A stretch of 53,636 bases of DNA from an uncultured Eubacterium sp. (GTDB lineage: Bacteria > Bacillota > Clostridia > Lachnospirales > Lachnospiraceae), in assembly GCA_910583555.1 (NCBI GenBank), contig CAJTXO010000021.1, positions 1 through 53,636 on the forward strand. Direction: 5' to 3'. The position numbers and the translations under genes were made by a program. This document shows positions 1 through 7,382 of this stretch, piece by piece; position 1 is the stretch's first letter, and each line of letters starts with the position of its first letter. The notes beneath the pieces are model-generated. The model worked only from the letters and a program-made list of their open reading frames with translations. It was not told where the DNA came from and made no database searches.

Positions 1-45
1 AAGAAATTAAAACCGATGATCAGGGAACTGCCGGGAAGTAAGTGA
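1..45 (+). CDS. 3' end of an upstream gene (partial)
   Basis: The first 45 bases read as 14 codons ending in TGA (last residues ...RELPGSK). Forty bases later the next gene has its own AGGAGG site. This is probably the C-terminus of a gene that starts outside the window, perhaps another polysaccharide gene, but 14 residues are too few to identify a family. Confidence 0.35.
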   Translation, partial: KKLKPMIRELPGSK

Positions 46-84
46 TATTCTATTTTTTTAACTTTAGACAGGAGGAACGGACAG

Positions 85-1170
85 ATGGAGCTTTCGATCG
101 CGATCGTGGCATGGAATGAGGAAAAAAATCTTCCGGCGGTTCTGCAAGATATTCTGGCGCAGGGGTATCCGCACGAAAAGATAGAACTTTTATTGATCGA
201 CAGCATGTCGGAGGACGGGACGAAGGCGGTCATGGAGTCGTTTGCCGAGCGGCACGCGGCGGAATTCAGATCGATCCAGGTGATGGAAAATCCGGGGAAG
301 ATACTGAGCCGGGGGTGGAACCGCGCGATCGACGCTTTTACGACCGAGGCGCTCGTACGCGTCGACGCGCACAGCAGCATCCCCTCTGATTTTATCGAGA
401 AAAATGTGGCGGCGCTCGAAGCCGGGGAGTACGTGACCGGAGGGGCGCGGCCGAATATCGTCGAGGAGGAGTCGCCGTGGCAGAACGTTCTTCTGGCGGC
501 GGAGAGTTCGATGTTTGGCAGCAGCGCGGCGCCATTCCGGCGCGGCGGGGAAAAGATGTATGTTAAATCCCTGTTTCACGGGGCGTACCGGCGGGAAGTG
601 TTTGAAAAAGCGGGGCGGTTCCGCGAAGATCTGGGGCGTACGGAGGATAATGAGTTCAATTACCGCGTCCGCCAAAATGGATTTCAGCTCTGCATGGTGC
701 CTGGCATTATTTCCTATCAGATGATACGGCCGGATCTGGCAAAAATGTGCCGGCAGAAATATGGAAATGGATACTGGGTCGGCCTGACGGCAGGCGTCTG
801 TCCGGGATGTCTTTCGTTGTACCATTTTGTTCCGTTCGGTTTTGTGCTTGGCATTCTGGTTACGACGGTTCTGGCCATGTTTGGCCATCCTTTTCTGGCG
901 GTGCTGATGTGGGGACTTTACTGGCTGTTAGCCATTGGGATGGCAGTACAGGCCGCTGTCTGTGCGCCTGCTGTGCCTGCGGTCAACGAGTCCCCGCGGC
1001 ATAGCGGAGGACGGAATATCGGGTATGTGCTGCTTCCGTTCTTGTTTTTTCTGCTCCATGTCAGTTATGGGGCCGGGACATTTGTGGGACTGGTAAAAAT
1101 GCCGTTTTGGAGGAGATCACATCATGGGAAAGAAAGCGGGGGATCAGGGAATGAGCCTGGCGGGCGGTGA
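85..1170 (+). CDS. Family 2 glycosyltransferase, ExoA-like, membrane-anchored
   Basis: Predicted inverting GT-A glycosyltransferase that transfers a sugar from a nucleotide-sugar donor to a lipid-linked polysaccharide intermediate at the inner face of the membrane. The N-terminus has the GT2 fold start (LSIAIVAWNEEKNL, then LLLIDSMSEDGT near residues 36-47). A DAHS motif near residue 94 fits the metal/nucleotide site, and an ED motif (TEDNEFNYR) near residue 190 fits the catalytic region. Two or three hydrophobic segments occupy the last 120 residues, as in ExoA-type enzymes. AGGAGG lies about 9 bases before the ATG. It overlaps the following licD-like gene by 47 bases, so the two are probably co-translated. 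The acceptor and sugar cannot be told from sequence. Confidence 0.85.
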   Translation: MELSIAIVAWNEEKNLPAVLQDILAQGYPHEKIELLLIDSMSEDGTKAVMESFAERHAAEFRSIQVMENPGKILSRGWNRAIDAFTTEALVRVDAHSSIPSDFIEKNVAALEAGEYVTGGARPNIVEEESPWQNVLLAAESSMFGSSAAPFRRGGEKMYVKSLFHGAYRREVFEKAGRFREDLGRTEDNEFNYRVRQNGFQLCMVPGIISYQMIRPDLAKMCRQKYGNGYWVGLTAGVCPGCLSLYHFVPFGFVLGILVTTVLAMFGHPFLAVLMWGLYWLLAIGMAVQAAVCAPAVPAVNESPRHSGGRNIGYVLLPFLFFLLHVSYGAGTFVGLVKMPFWRRSHHGKESGGSGNEPGGR

Positions 1171-2026
1171 ATCGGATGAGATAACAAGGAAAGAATATAG
1201 CGAAGAGGAGTTAAAGGGGCTGCAGCGGATCAGTCTGGAGATGGCGGAAGTGTTCGTTGCGTTCTGCGAGGAATTTCATCTGCTCTGCTATTTTTGCGGC
1301 GGCGGCTGTATCGGGGCGGTCCGGCATAAGGGATTTATCCCGTGGGACGATGATCTGGATTTCTTTATGCCGCGGGAGGATTATGAAACATTTGTAGAGA
1401 ACTGGGATGGTTATGAACGGGGGCGGCGGTATCTTCTTTCGGATACGACGAGGGATTACGTAGACCGAAATAATTTCGCGACGCTGCGGGACAGCGAGAC
1501 GACGCAGGTCAAGCCGTACCAGAAAGACCTGGACATTCCGCACGGGGTCGCGCTTGATATACTTCCGCTGGACGGTTATCCTGAAGGGAAGTGGCAGCGG
1601 AAGATGCAGTGCATGTGGGCACTTGTCTATTCGCTGTTCCGGGCGCAGACCGTGCCGGAAAAGCACGGCGGCCTCATGGCGGCTGGAAGCCGTCTGCTGC
1701 TTGGATTATTCCGCGGAAAGGGTGTGCGCTACCGGATCTGGTCGTTCGCGAAGCGGCGCATGACAAAGTATCCGATCCGGGAATGCCGTTATATCACGGA
1801 GCTTTGTTCGGGGCCGTATTATATGAAAAAGAAGTACCGCAGGGAGTGGTTTGAGAGGGCAGAGTTTGTCGAGTTTGAGGGGACGAAGATGCCGATACCG
1901 GTAGGATATGACGGATATCTGCGGGAGGCGTTCGGGGATTACATGCAGCTGCCGCCGCCGGAGAAACGAAAGGCGCACCATGATTGTGTGCGGTTGGATC
2001 TGGGACGGCCTTGTGTTAGGAAATGA
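1124..2026 (+). CDS. LicD family phosphotransferase (first copy)
   Basis: LicD-family enzymes transfer phosphocholine or similar phospho-alcohols from nucleotide-activated donors to surface glycans. The family core is clear: CYFCGGGCIGAVRHKG at residues 55-70, followed by the nucleotidyltransferase-type acidic motif PWDDDLDFFMPREDY (Asp75, Asp76, Asp77, Asp79). The 300-aa length is normal. The start is set by GGAGGAG 6 bases upstream, and the 5' end overlaps the preceding glycosyltransferase. A second licD homologue begins at 2367; the pair shares the core motifs but diverges elsewhere. No choline uptake or activation genes (licA, licB, licC) are present here, so the transferred group is unknown. 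Confidence 0.88.
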   Translation: MGKKAGDQGMSLAGGESDEITRKEYSEEELKGLQRISLEMAEVFVAFCEEFHLLCYFCGGGCIGAVRHKGFIPWDDDLDFFMPREDYETFVENWDGYERGRRYLLSDTTRDYVDRNNFATLRDSETTQVKPYQKDLDIPHGVALDILPLDGYPEGKWQRKMQCMWALVYSLFRAQTVPEKHGGLMAAGSRLLLGLFRGKGVRYRIWSFAKRRMTKYPIRECRYITELCSGPYYMKKKYRREWFERAEFVEFEGTKMPIPVGYDGYLREAFGDYMQLPPPEKRKAHHDCVRLDLGRPCVRK

Positions 2027-2060
2027 TGGGGACGGCAATGTTCGAGAAAGAGGTGTTTGT

Positions 2061-2288
2061 ATGACAGCTTTACGTCAGAGTGCAATGATGGAATTAGAAA
2101 AATTACCAGAAGATAAAATAGAATTTGTATTACAGATCATGCGGGGGGTAAATGGTCGGTATCAAGAGGATCAGTTAGAAAGGAAAGAAGCATTTGCTAG
2201 ACTAGAACAGTTGAGTAAGAAAGGAACTGTTATTGACGATGATGCGGAACTAGCTTCTTACAGGACAGAAAAATATGAATATCAGTGA
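2061..2288 (+). CDS. Small antitoxin-like protein inserted between two licD genes
   Basis: A 75-residue protein starting MTALRQSAMMELEKLPEDK, with AGAGGTG about 6 bases before its ATG. A longer frame opens at 1908 but overlaps licD and is unlikely. The helical, charged character (ELEKLPEDKIEFVLQIMRG, then a polar acidic C-terminus) resembles small antitoxin-type proteins common in Lachnospiraceae, but I cannot name a family with certainty. The gene is AT-rich with AAA/GAA codons, unlike the GC-rich licD genes on both sides, which suggests later acquisition. It overlaps the 31-codon ORF that follows, the usual arrangement for a toxin partner, but no full toxin is present. Confidence 0.6.
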   Translation: MTALRQSAMMELEKLPEDKIEFVLQIMRGVNGRYQEDQLERKEAFARLEQLSKKGTVIDDDAELASYRTEKYEYQ

Positions 2289-2370
2289 TTACAAATATTC
2301 GGAAATAAAGGCAATCCTGCCGAAAGATTATATTGGAAAAGTAAGACAAATGGATGGAAAAGAGTTATGA
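2275..2370 (+). CDS. 31-residue ORF, possible remnant of a toxin partner
   Basis: An ATG inside the end of the antitoxin-like gene opens a 31-codon frame (MNISDYKYSEIKAILP...) ending in TGA. The TGA shares ATGA with the start of the second licD gene at 2367. Position and overlap suit a translationally coupled partner, but it is too short for a known toxin fold. It may be a fragment left by deletion, or simply a coupling leader for the licD gene. No family recognised. Confidence 0.3.
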   Translation: MNISDYKYSEIKAILPKDYIGKVRQMDGKEL

Positions 2371-3245
2371 AGGAACAGATCGAACTAAAAAAAGTCCAAA
2401 ACAAGTGCCTGGAGATCACGCTTGTATTTAAAGAGTTTTGTGACAGGCACGGACTCCTATTTTATTTCTGCGGCGGCTGCTGCATCGGTGCGCTGCGCAA
2501 CGGGGGATTTATCCCGTGGGATGACGATATTGACGTCTTTATGCCGCGGGAAGACTATGAAAAAATGTGCCGTCTGTGGAAAGAGGAGATGGATGAGAAT
2601 AAGTACCGGCTGAGCCGGTCGAGCGAGACGGAATTTCTCCGCTCGCAGCTAACGGCGATCACGGACGAAGATACGACTTTTATCAAGGAAAGGCAGCAGG
2701 ATCTCGACATGGCGCATGGAATCCGGCTGGAGGTCCTGCCGCTCGACGGCTGCCCTTCGTCGCGCTGGAAGCGCAAGATCCAGCTTCTCTGGGGACTGGC
2801 CTATCAAATCTATATCAACCAGGAAGCGCCGACCAGTAAGGGGAAGATCCTCTATGGCATCGGCCGGGTCATGCTCGCCCTCGCGCCGGGCTGGCGCAGG
2901 CGCTATCGGATGGCGCGCGTGTGTGAGAGGCATATGTCAAAATATCCGATCCGTGAATGCGAATATGTGACAGAGCTGTGCGTCAGGTTTAATTATATGG
3001 TAAATGAATATCCTAAAGAGATTTTTGAATCGGCGGTGTACAAACCATTTGAAGGTTTTGAGATGCCGCTGCCGGCTGGATATGAAACGTATCTGCACAT
3101 GGCGTTTGGCGATTATATGGAACTGCCGCCGGAAGAAAAGCGCGTGCCGTCGCATGATGGCGTGTGTATCGACGTTGATCGCGGTTACCGCACCTACCGG
3201 GGGAAATATTATCCGAAAGAGAGGAAACCCCAGCGGCCAAAATGA
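2367..3245 (+). CDS. LicD family phosphotransferase (second copy)
   Basis: Second LicD-type phosphotransferase of the locus, 292 residues. The core FYFCGGCCIGALRNGG (residues 32-47) and the metal-binding PWDDDIDVFMPREDYE (Asp52-54, Asp56) are intact. The later region (LPLDGCP, then RRYRMARVCERHMSKYPIRECEYVTELC) parallels the first copy, so the two are related by duplication. The start overlaps the previous stop as ATGA, which implies translational coupling to the small ORF upstream. It presumably decorates the polysaccharide made by the neighbouring glycosyltransferases with a phospho-linked substituent, though the substrate is not deducible. Confidence 0.87.
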   Translation: MKEQIELKKVQNKCLEITLVFKEFCDRHGLLFYFCGGCCIGALRNGGFIPWDDDIDVFMPREDYEKMCRLWKEEMDENKYRLSRSSETEFLRSQLTAITDEDTTFIKERQQDLDMAHGIRLEVLPLDGCPSSRWKRKIQLLWGLAYQIYINQEAPTSKGKILYGIGRVMLALAPGWRRRYRMARVCERHMSKYPIRECEYVTELCVRFNYMVNEYPKEIFESAVYKPFEGFEMPLPAGYETYLHMAFGDYMELPPEEKRVPSHDGVCIDVDRGYRTYRGKYYPKERKPQRPK

Positions 3246-3261
3246 TGTGAAACCGTAAAAC

Positions 3262-3283
3262 ATGGTGCGCGGATGGTGCGCGG
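3262..3283 (+). repeat. Perfect 11-bp tandem duplication upstream of a glycosyltransferase
   Basis: ATGGTGCGCGG occurs twice head to tail between the licD gene and the next glycosyltransferase. The second copy creates an in-frame upstream ATG (3273), but the AGGAGG-type site lies downstream of it, so the real start is at 3306. Confidence 0.8.
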
Positions 3284-3305
3284 GGGGAAAGTAAGGGAGG
3301 AATGG

Positions 3306-4292
3306 ATGGAAACGGATCTGTACGAGGCAGGGGTGGTTTCTATTATCATACCTGTATACAATTCAAAAGACCGGCTGGCGCTCTGTCTCGACAGTGTCGC
3401 GGCACAGAGCTACCAAAAGACCGAGGTCATTATCGTGGATGACTGTTCGACGGACGGAAGTCTGGAACTTTGCCGGGAATACGAGAAAAAATATGCGAAT
3501 TTCCATGTGTACACAAAGGAAAATGAAGGCGTGTCCGCAGCGAGAAATTATGGGATGAGGAAAGCGTCGGGCGAATATCTCCAGTTCGCGGACAGTGATG
3601 ATGAACTTTCGCCGGAAATGTGCGAGAGTCTCGTGGCGCGCATGGAAGAGGATGGGAGCGATCTCGTCATCTGCGGGTATTACAATGAAAAGGAACAGAG
3701 GGATAATACGTTCCCGGATGGCCTGTTTGAGAGCAGAAAAGCGTTTATCGAGGCATTTCCTTCCCTGTTTACCGGAATGTTCCTGCATGTGCCGTGGAAC
3801 AAACTGTACCGGAGAGAGCGTGTGGGCGCGGAGTTTCCGAGGGATCTGAACAAGGGCGAGGATCTGTTGTTCAATCTTTTAGTGTTTTCCCGGGTGGAGA
3901 GGATCTGTGTGATGGACAAGTCTTTGTACCGCTATCACAATGTGGAGGGGCAGTCACTTTCGTTCCGCTTCCGCGAGGACGCGATGGAGATTGAGGAGAG
4001 GCTGTTTTTGGCGGTAAAAGACTTTTATAGGGAACAGGGAGGCGGTGAGCCGTCATTTTTATACCGCTTTTATCTGGATGCCGTAAAAAATAAATTTTAT
4101 GCGCTGCTAGGGAGATCGGGGTATGACCGGGAGCGCTGCTGCGGGGTCATCCGGGAATGGGTGGAGATGGACAGCATCCGGGAGTTGTGCCGGGAGAGGG
4201 CGCTGTTTGGCGGGAAGGACAGGATTCTTTTGTTTCTCATGGAGCACAAATGCGTGAAACTGCTGTACCGGTATTACGCGGCCAGAGTTTAG
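3306..4292 (+). CDS. Family 2 glycosyltransferase
   Basis: GT-A fold glycosyltransferase for polysaccharide assembly. The N-terminus shows VSIIIPVYNSKDRLALCLDS, then VIIVDDCSTDGS (nucleotide-sugar binding Asp residues) and LQFADSDDELSP, the DxD metal motif. The remaining roughly 200 residues have no membrane segments, so this is probably a peripheral enzyme of the EpsJ/WcaA type. ATG 3306 (METDLYEAG) is preferred over 3273 because GGGAGG lies 5 bases before it, and the upstream extension is coded by a tandem duplication. A following GT4 gene begins shortly after the stop. Confidence 0.85.
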   Translation: METDLYEAGVVSIIIPVYNSKDRLALCLDSVAAQSYQKTEVIIVDDCSTDGSLELCREYEKKYANFHVYTKENEGVSAARNYGMRKASGEYLQFADSDDELSPEMCESLVARMEEDGSDLVICGYYNEKEQRDNTFPDGLFESRKAFIEAFPSLFTGMFLHVPWNKLYRRERVGAEFPRDLNKGEDLLFNLLVFSRVERICVMDKSLYRYHNVEGQSLSFRFREDAMEIEERLFLAVKDFYREQGGGEPSFLYRFYLDAVKNKFYALLGRSGYDRERCCGVIREWVEMDSIRELCRERALFGGKDRILLFLMEHKCVKLLYRYYAARV

Positions 4293-4333
4293 CGTTTGTT
4301 GTGGAAATGGGAATGAGTGGGAAGGAGGCAGAT

Positions 4334-5512
4334 GTGAAGAAGATCGGTTTTGTGAATTTTGATATGAGTATCCGGGGAGGGGGGCAGCAGGTCCTCTGTA
4401 ATATCGCCAATGCCCTGGCTGCGGAAGAGACGGATGCGAAGTGTGCGAAAGACGCAGGCAGGAAGTGTACGAAAGAGACAAGCGGTAAGTGTGCGGAAGA
4501 GGCAGGTGGGAAGTATGAGATCCATGTGATCAGCCTGACGCATGAGAAGGGCACTTGCGCGTATTCGCTCGATCCGCGCATCCATTATCATAACATACTG
4601 CCGGGCCGGCGGCGGATCCGGGAAGTTGTGATGGGAGCGGGAAAAGAGTTCCGCGCCTACTGTCTTGAGCAGGGCATAGAACTATTGTTTTATGTCGCGG
4701 TCTATGCGGGATTTTGCGGCGGTATCCTTGGCAGAAGGCTGAACGTGCCGAAAATATTCTGCGACCACGGGTCGCTTCTGAGCCAGTGGGACGATAAGGT
4801 ATCGCGCACGCTGCGGCGGTTTGGCAGGAAATACGCCGACCGGACTGTCGTTCTCACGAAACAGAGCGAGAAGGCGTATTATGAAAAGTTCCACTGTAAG
4901 CCGGGGGAGGTCATGACGATCTATAACTGGATCGATGACACGATCCTCGAACATGCCGGCGCTTATGAGGCAGATTCCAAAAAGATACTGACAGCGGGGC
5001 GCTTTTCGCCGGAAAAGGGGATGGATCTGCTCGTGGACGTGGCGGCGGCGCTGCGGAAGAAAACGCAGGATTTTGTGTGGGAAGTGTATGGCGAGGGGGA
5101 AATGTTTGAGGGGATCCAGAAGAGAATCCGTGACGAAGGACTTCAGGACAATGTATGTTTGATGGGACTGACTGACCGGATGGAGACCTGTTACGGCGGG
5201 CATTGTATGTATGTGCTTACCTCGTACAGGGAAGGGCTTCCTCTCGTTTTGTTAGAGGCGAAGGCGAACCATCTGCCCGCCGTTAGCTTTGATATCGTAT
5301 CCGGGCCGGCCGAGATCATAGAGGATGGGATCGACGGGGTGCTCGTGCCTCCGTATGATACAGAGAGGATGGCGGAGGAAATTTATAAACTGCTGACGGA
5401 CAGGGAAAGAAGGATCGAAATGTCGGAACATTGTTCCGATAACCAGAAAGAATTTGAGAGAGAAAAAATCCTCAACCAGTGGAAGGCACTGATCGAGGAG
5501 ACTGCCGGCTAG
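4334..5512 (+). CDS. Family 4 glycosyltransferase with an internal 8-residue repeat
   Basis: Retaining GT-B glycosyltransferase, about 392 residues. The N-terminal domain starts KKIGFVNFDMSIRGGGQQVL, the GT4 acceptor-side glycine-rich loop. The C-terminal domain has KILTAGRFSPEKGMDLLV and the donor-site motif SYREGLPLVLLEAKA (E-x7-E). The chosen start is GTG 4334, with GGAGG 5 bases upstream; a longer frame from 4157 lies inside the previous gene. Residues about 30-59 are an insertion of three 8-residue repeats (KCAKDAGR / KCTKETSG / KCAEEAGG) between helix alpha-1 and strand beta-2, where related enzymes have a short turn. The stop codon lies at the edge of a long palindrome. Confidence 0.85.
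   Translation: MKKIGFVNFDMSIRGGGQQVLCNIANALAAEETDAKCAKDAGRKCTKETSGKCAEEAGGKYEIHVISLTHEKGTCAYSLDPRIHYHNILPGRRRIREVVMGAGKEFRAYCLEQGIELLFYVAVYAGFCGGILGRRLNVPKIFCDHGSLLSQWDDKVSRTLRRFGRKYADRTVVLTKQSEKAYYEKFHCKPGEVMTIYNWIDDTILEHAGAYEADSKKILTAGRFSPEKGMDLLVDVAAALRKKTQDFVWEVYGEGEMFEGIQKRIRDEGLQDNVCLMGLTDRMETCYGGHCMYVLTSYREGLPLVLLEAKANHLPAVSFDIVSGPAEIIEDGIDGVLVPPYDTERMAEEIYKLLTDRERRIEMSEHCSDNQKEFEREKILNQWKALIEETAG
4421..4510 (+). repeat. 24-bp degenerate tandem repeat inside the GT4 gene
   Basis: Three consecutive 24-bp units start at 4439, 4463 and 4487, each beginning AAGTGTRCG. An 18-base partial copy precedes them. The period is a multiple of three, so the array adds 8-residue Cys/Lys/Glu-rich units without breaking the frame. 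Confidence 0.8.
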
Positions 5513-5520
5513 TGTACTGG

Positions 5521-5676
5521 TGCATTGTACCGTTCATATTTCGCCAAATGGCTTGCCTGAATTTCCATCTGCCGCGTTGGCTTCATTCGACGATGCCACC
5601 GCATCGCCTCATTCAGCCGCCTTGCAGATGAAAATTCATTCTACGCCATTTGACTGAAAATGAACGGTACAATACA
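5521..5676. repeat. 156-bp imperfect palindrome between convergent genes
   Basis: Arms of about 75 bases pair almost end to end. The outer 17 bases at 5521-5537 match the reverse complement of 5660-5676 at 16 positions. The apex is GATGC-CACC-GCATC (5592-5605). Similarity extends outward to CTAGTGTA on both sides, which contains the TAG stop of both flanking convergent genes. It could act as a bidirectional transcription barrier. Its size, and a ragged stem with conserved blocks, look more like a small palindromic mobile repeat than a simple terminator. Confidence 0.8.
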
Positions 5677-7014
5677 CTAGTGCTGGCACGTATGATGCAC
5701 ATACCCGATCCCGGTAAACAAAAGCATCGTTTCTACGTTTACCGTAAAGAAAATATCGTGGAAGCATAACATAAAGATCATGACGGCGGCGATGACAGAG
5801 GCAAACATAAAATAGCTGTCGTTTACTGTTAGCTTCTGACGAATCCGTTTCAGAGATTCGTGGATATTTAATAGGAAAAAGGCCGCCATCACGAGAAATC
5901 CGGTGATACCCGTCTCAATCAGCAGGGAGAGGTAGCTATTGTGCGTGACGTACTGGGTCTGTGCCAGATAGCTGTCCGGGTCTTTTTCGGTCACATATGG
6001 CAGGGCGCTGCCGATGGAGAAGCCAAATACGGGTTTATCTTTGTATAAGGTGATATAATTTTTCCAAATGGTCGACCGGTTGTTTGTCAGGTTTTCGACA
6101 TTGACATCCTCGCGCACCATATCGTCCGTGCTCCGGTCGGGGGCAGCCAGGTAGCCAATCCCCTGTATCGAGAAAAATACGGCGGCGTATAGGACTGCCG
6201 CTGCTGCGACCGTTATGGCCGTGCGCTTTGCCAGACGGCATAAAAAGAGTTTTCCGCTTGTGTTTCCGGACTGGCAGTGCTGGTAATAAGTCGTCAGGGC
6301 TACGAAAAAAACCAGAGTTCCGATGGCCGACAAATAGATCGTCCGGGAGTTTGACATGATGAGGTAGGCGAGGTTGGCGGCGATACAGATCGAGGCGTAT
6401 ACCCGGAACCATTTATCCCCCCGTTTCCATTCCCTCAGAAGGAGGATGATGAGGAGCAGGGAGGTAAACGCGGCAAAATTCGGGTCGGAGAACAGTCCGA
6501 ACAGGCGGCCGTCAACGATCCCCTGGCGGACAAGCCGTCCATCGGGGTGCATCGTCAGATAATGAACGTTTCCGATGTACTGGCTCAGCGACGCCACGCA
6601 CGCGATACTCCAGAAAAAGGAGAGGCAGGCGGTCATCCGTTTCAGCCAGACGGAGATCATATCTTCCGGCATTACATGGGGCAGGAAATAGAACAGGATC
6701 AGCTGCACGACAAAAGTGGCCATTCCCATCACGTTTCCGGTAAATTCATATTTTCGGTTCAAAATCGTGGAGATACCTAAGATCAGTATAAATACAGCCA
6801 GCAGACAGAGCTGCCGGTCAGGGCGGATCGTTTTTGCCAGTAAAAAGATATAGCAAAGCGCCAGTAAACCGGCGATGATCACGACTCCTTTATAGAGAAT
6901 ATCCTCAAGCGGGCCGGCACATAATATTTTTGTCGGCATAAAGCGGGTGGATAAGCTGTATACGGCATAAAAAATAAGATACCAGCAGGTGATACGGTTG
7001 ATGATCTGTTTCAT
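5677..7014 (-). CDS. O-antigen ligase/polymerase-like membrane protein (Wzy-type)
   Basis: Multi-pass membrane protein of 445 residues with roughly ten hydrophobic segments and one large extracytoplasmic loop near residues 275-345. The loop carries the family signature: NNRSTIWKNYI followed by FGFSIGSA and THNSYLSLLIETGITG. The Arg and His residues in this loop are the functional ones in O-antigen ligase/Wzy proteins. It probably polymerises or ligates the lipid-linked repeat units made by the surrounding glycosyltransferases. It is the only polysaccharide gene here on the minus strand and has its own promoter. The ATG at 7014 has an AGGA site upstream. Polymerase and ligase cannot be told apart from sequence. 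Confidence 0.8.
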   Translation of the reverse strand: MKQIINRITCWYLIFYAVYSLSTRFMPTKILCAGPLEDILYKGVVIIAGLLALCYIFLLAKTIRPDRQLCLLAVFILILGISTILNRKYEFTGNVMGMATFVVQLILFYFLPHVMPEDMISVWLKRMTACLSFFWSIACVASLSQYIGNVHYLTMHPDGRLVRQGIVDGRLFGLFSDPNFAAFTSLLLIILLLREWKRGDKWFRVYASICIAANLAYLIMSNSRTIYLSAIGTLVFFVALTTYYQHCQSGNTSGKLFLCRLAKRTAITVAAAAVLYAAVFFSIQGIGYLAAPDRSTDDMVREDVNVENLTNNRSTIWKNYITLYKDKPVFGFSIGSALPYVTEKDPDSYLAQTQYVTHNSYLSLLIETGITGFLVMAAFFLLNIHESLKRIRQKLTVNDSYFMFASVIAAVMIFMLCFHDIFFTVNVETMLLFTGIGYVHHTCQH

Positions 7015-7106
7015 GATTTTCCTCGTTTCTGCGGGCGTTTTTTATTTGATGGAAGAGTCCATCTTTTGTGGTTTGCGTTTGTTTTTGGCGCCCGCCACTT
7101 CGTAGT

Positions 7107-7135
7107 ATTATACAATAGAACGTTTTTTTTTTCAA
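7107..7135 (-). promoter_or_regulatory. Sigma-A promoter for the Wzy-like gene
   Basis: On the minus strand, TTGAAA (7135-7130) and a perfect TATAAT (7112-7107) are separated by 17 bases, about 95 bases upstream of the Wzy-like start codon. Confidence 0.75.
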
Positions 7136-7140
7136 CTTTT

Positions 7141-7382
7141 TTGTGGTGACATGGTAATGGTATGGCAATTGGGAAAGAAAATCTTGTCAATCATACGGGT
7201 TTCTGTTGCCTTTTGCTAAATATAGCGAGGTGTTTGGTGTGGACGCATACCAGCACCTCGTTCTTGGTTTCCCGGTAAAAAAGATATGGTGATATGGAAA
7301 ACTGTGTCTGTTTGCCGGGAAACCTTTATTTTTCCCGAAAAACCCGGAAAGGGAAAAAATATTTGACAGGAGGAAGAACACG
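7141..7382 (+). promoter_or_regulatory. Structured leader before the DUF6273 surface protein
   Basis: The 368-base gap between divergent genes holds the minus-strand promoter, then two predicted hairpins on the plus side. The first is CGAGGTG...CACCTCG (7226-7260). The second has a perfect 10-bp stem, GGTTTCCCGG (7266-7275) with CCGGGAAACC (7315-7324). The coding start follows with GACAGGAGG. No known riboswitch consensus was recognised, nor a convincing plus-strand promoter. Confidence 0.45.

Noticed and set aside
1908..2060. Longer start for the antitoxin-like gene
   Set aside because: The extension lies inside licD and has no ribosome site; ATG 2061 has AGAGGTG at proper spacing.
4157..4333. 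N-terminal extension of the GT4 gene
   Set aside because: It overlaps the preceding glycosyltransferase and lacks GT4 features; GTG 4334 has GGAGG 5 bases upstream.
7141..7382. c-di-GMP or other known riboswitch
   Set aside because: The hairpins do not show the conserved core of any class I could recall; kept only as a structured leader.
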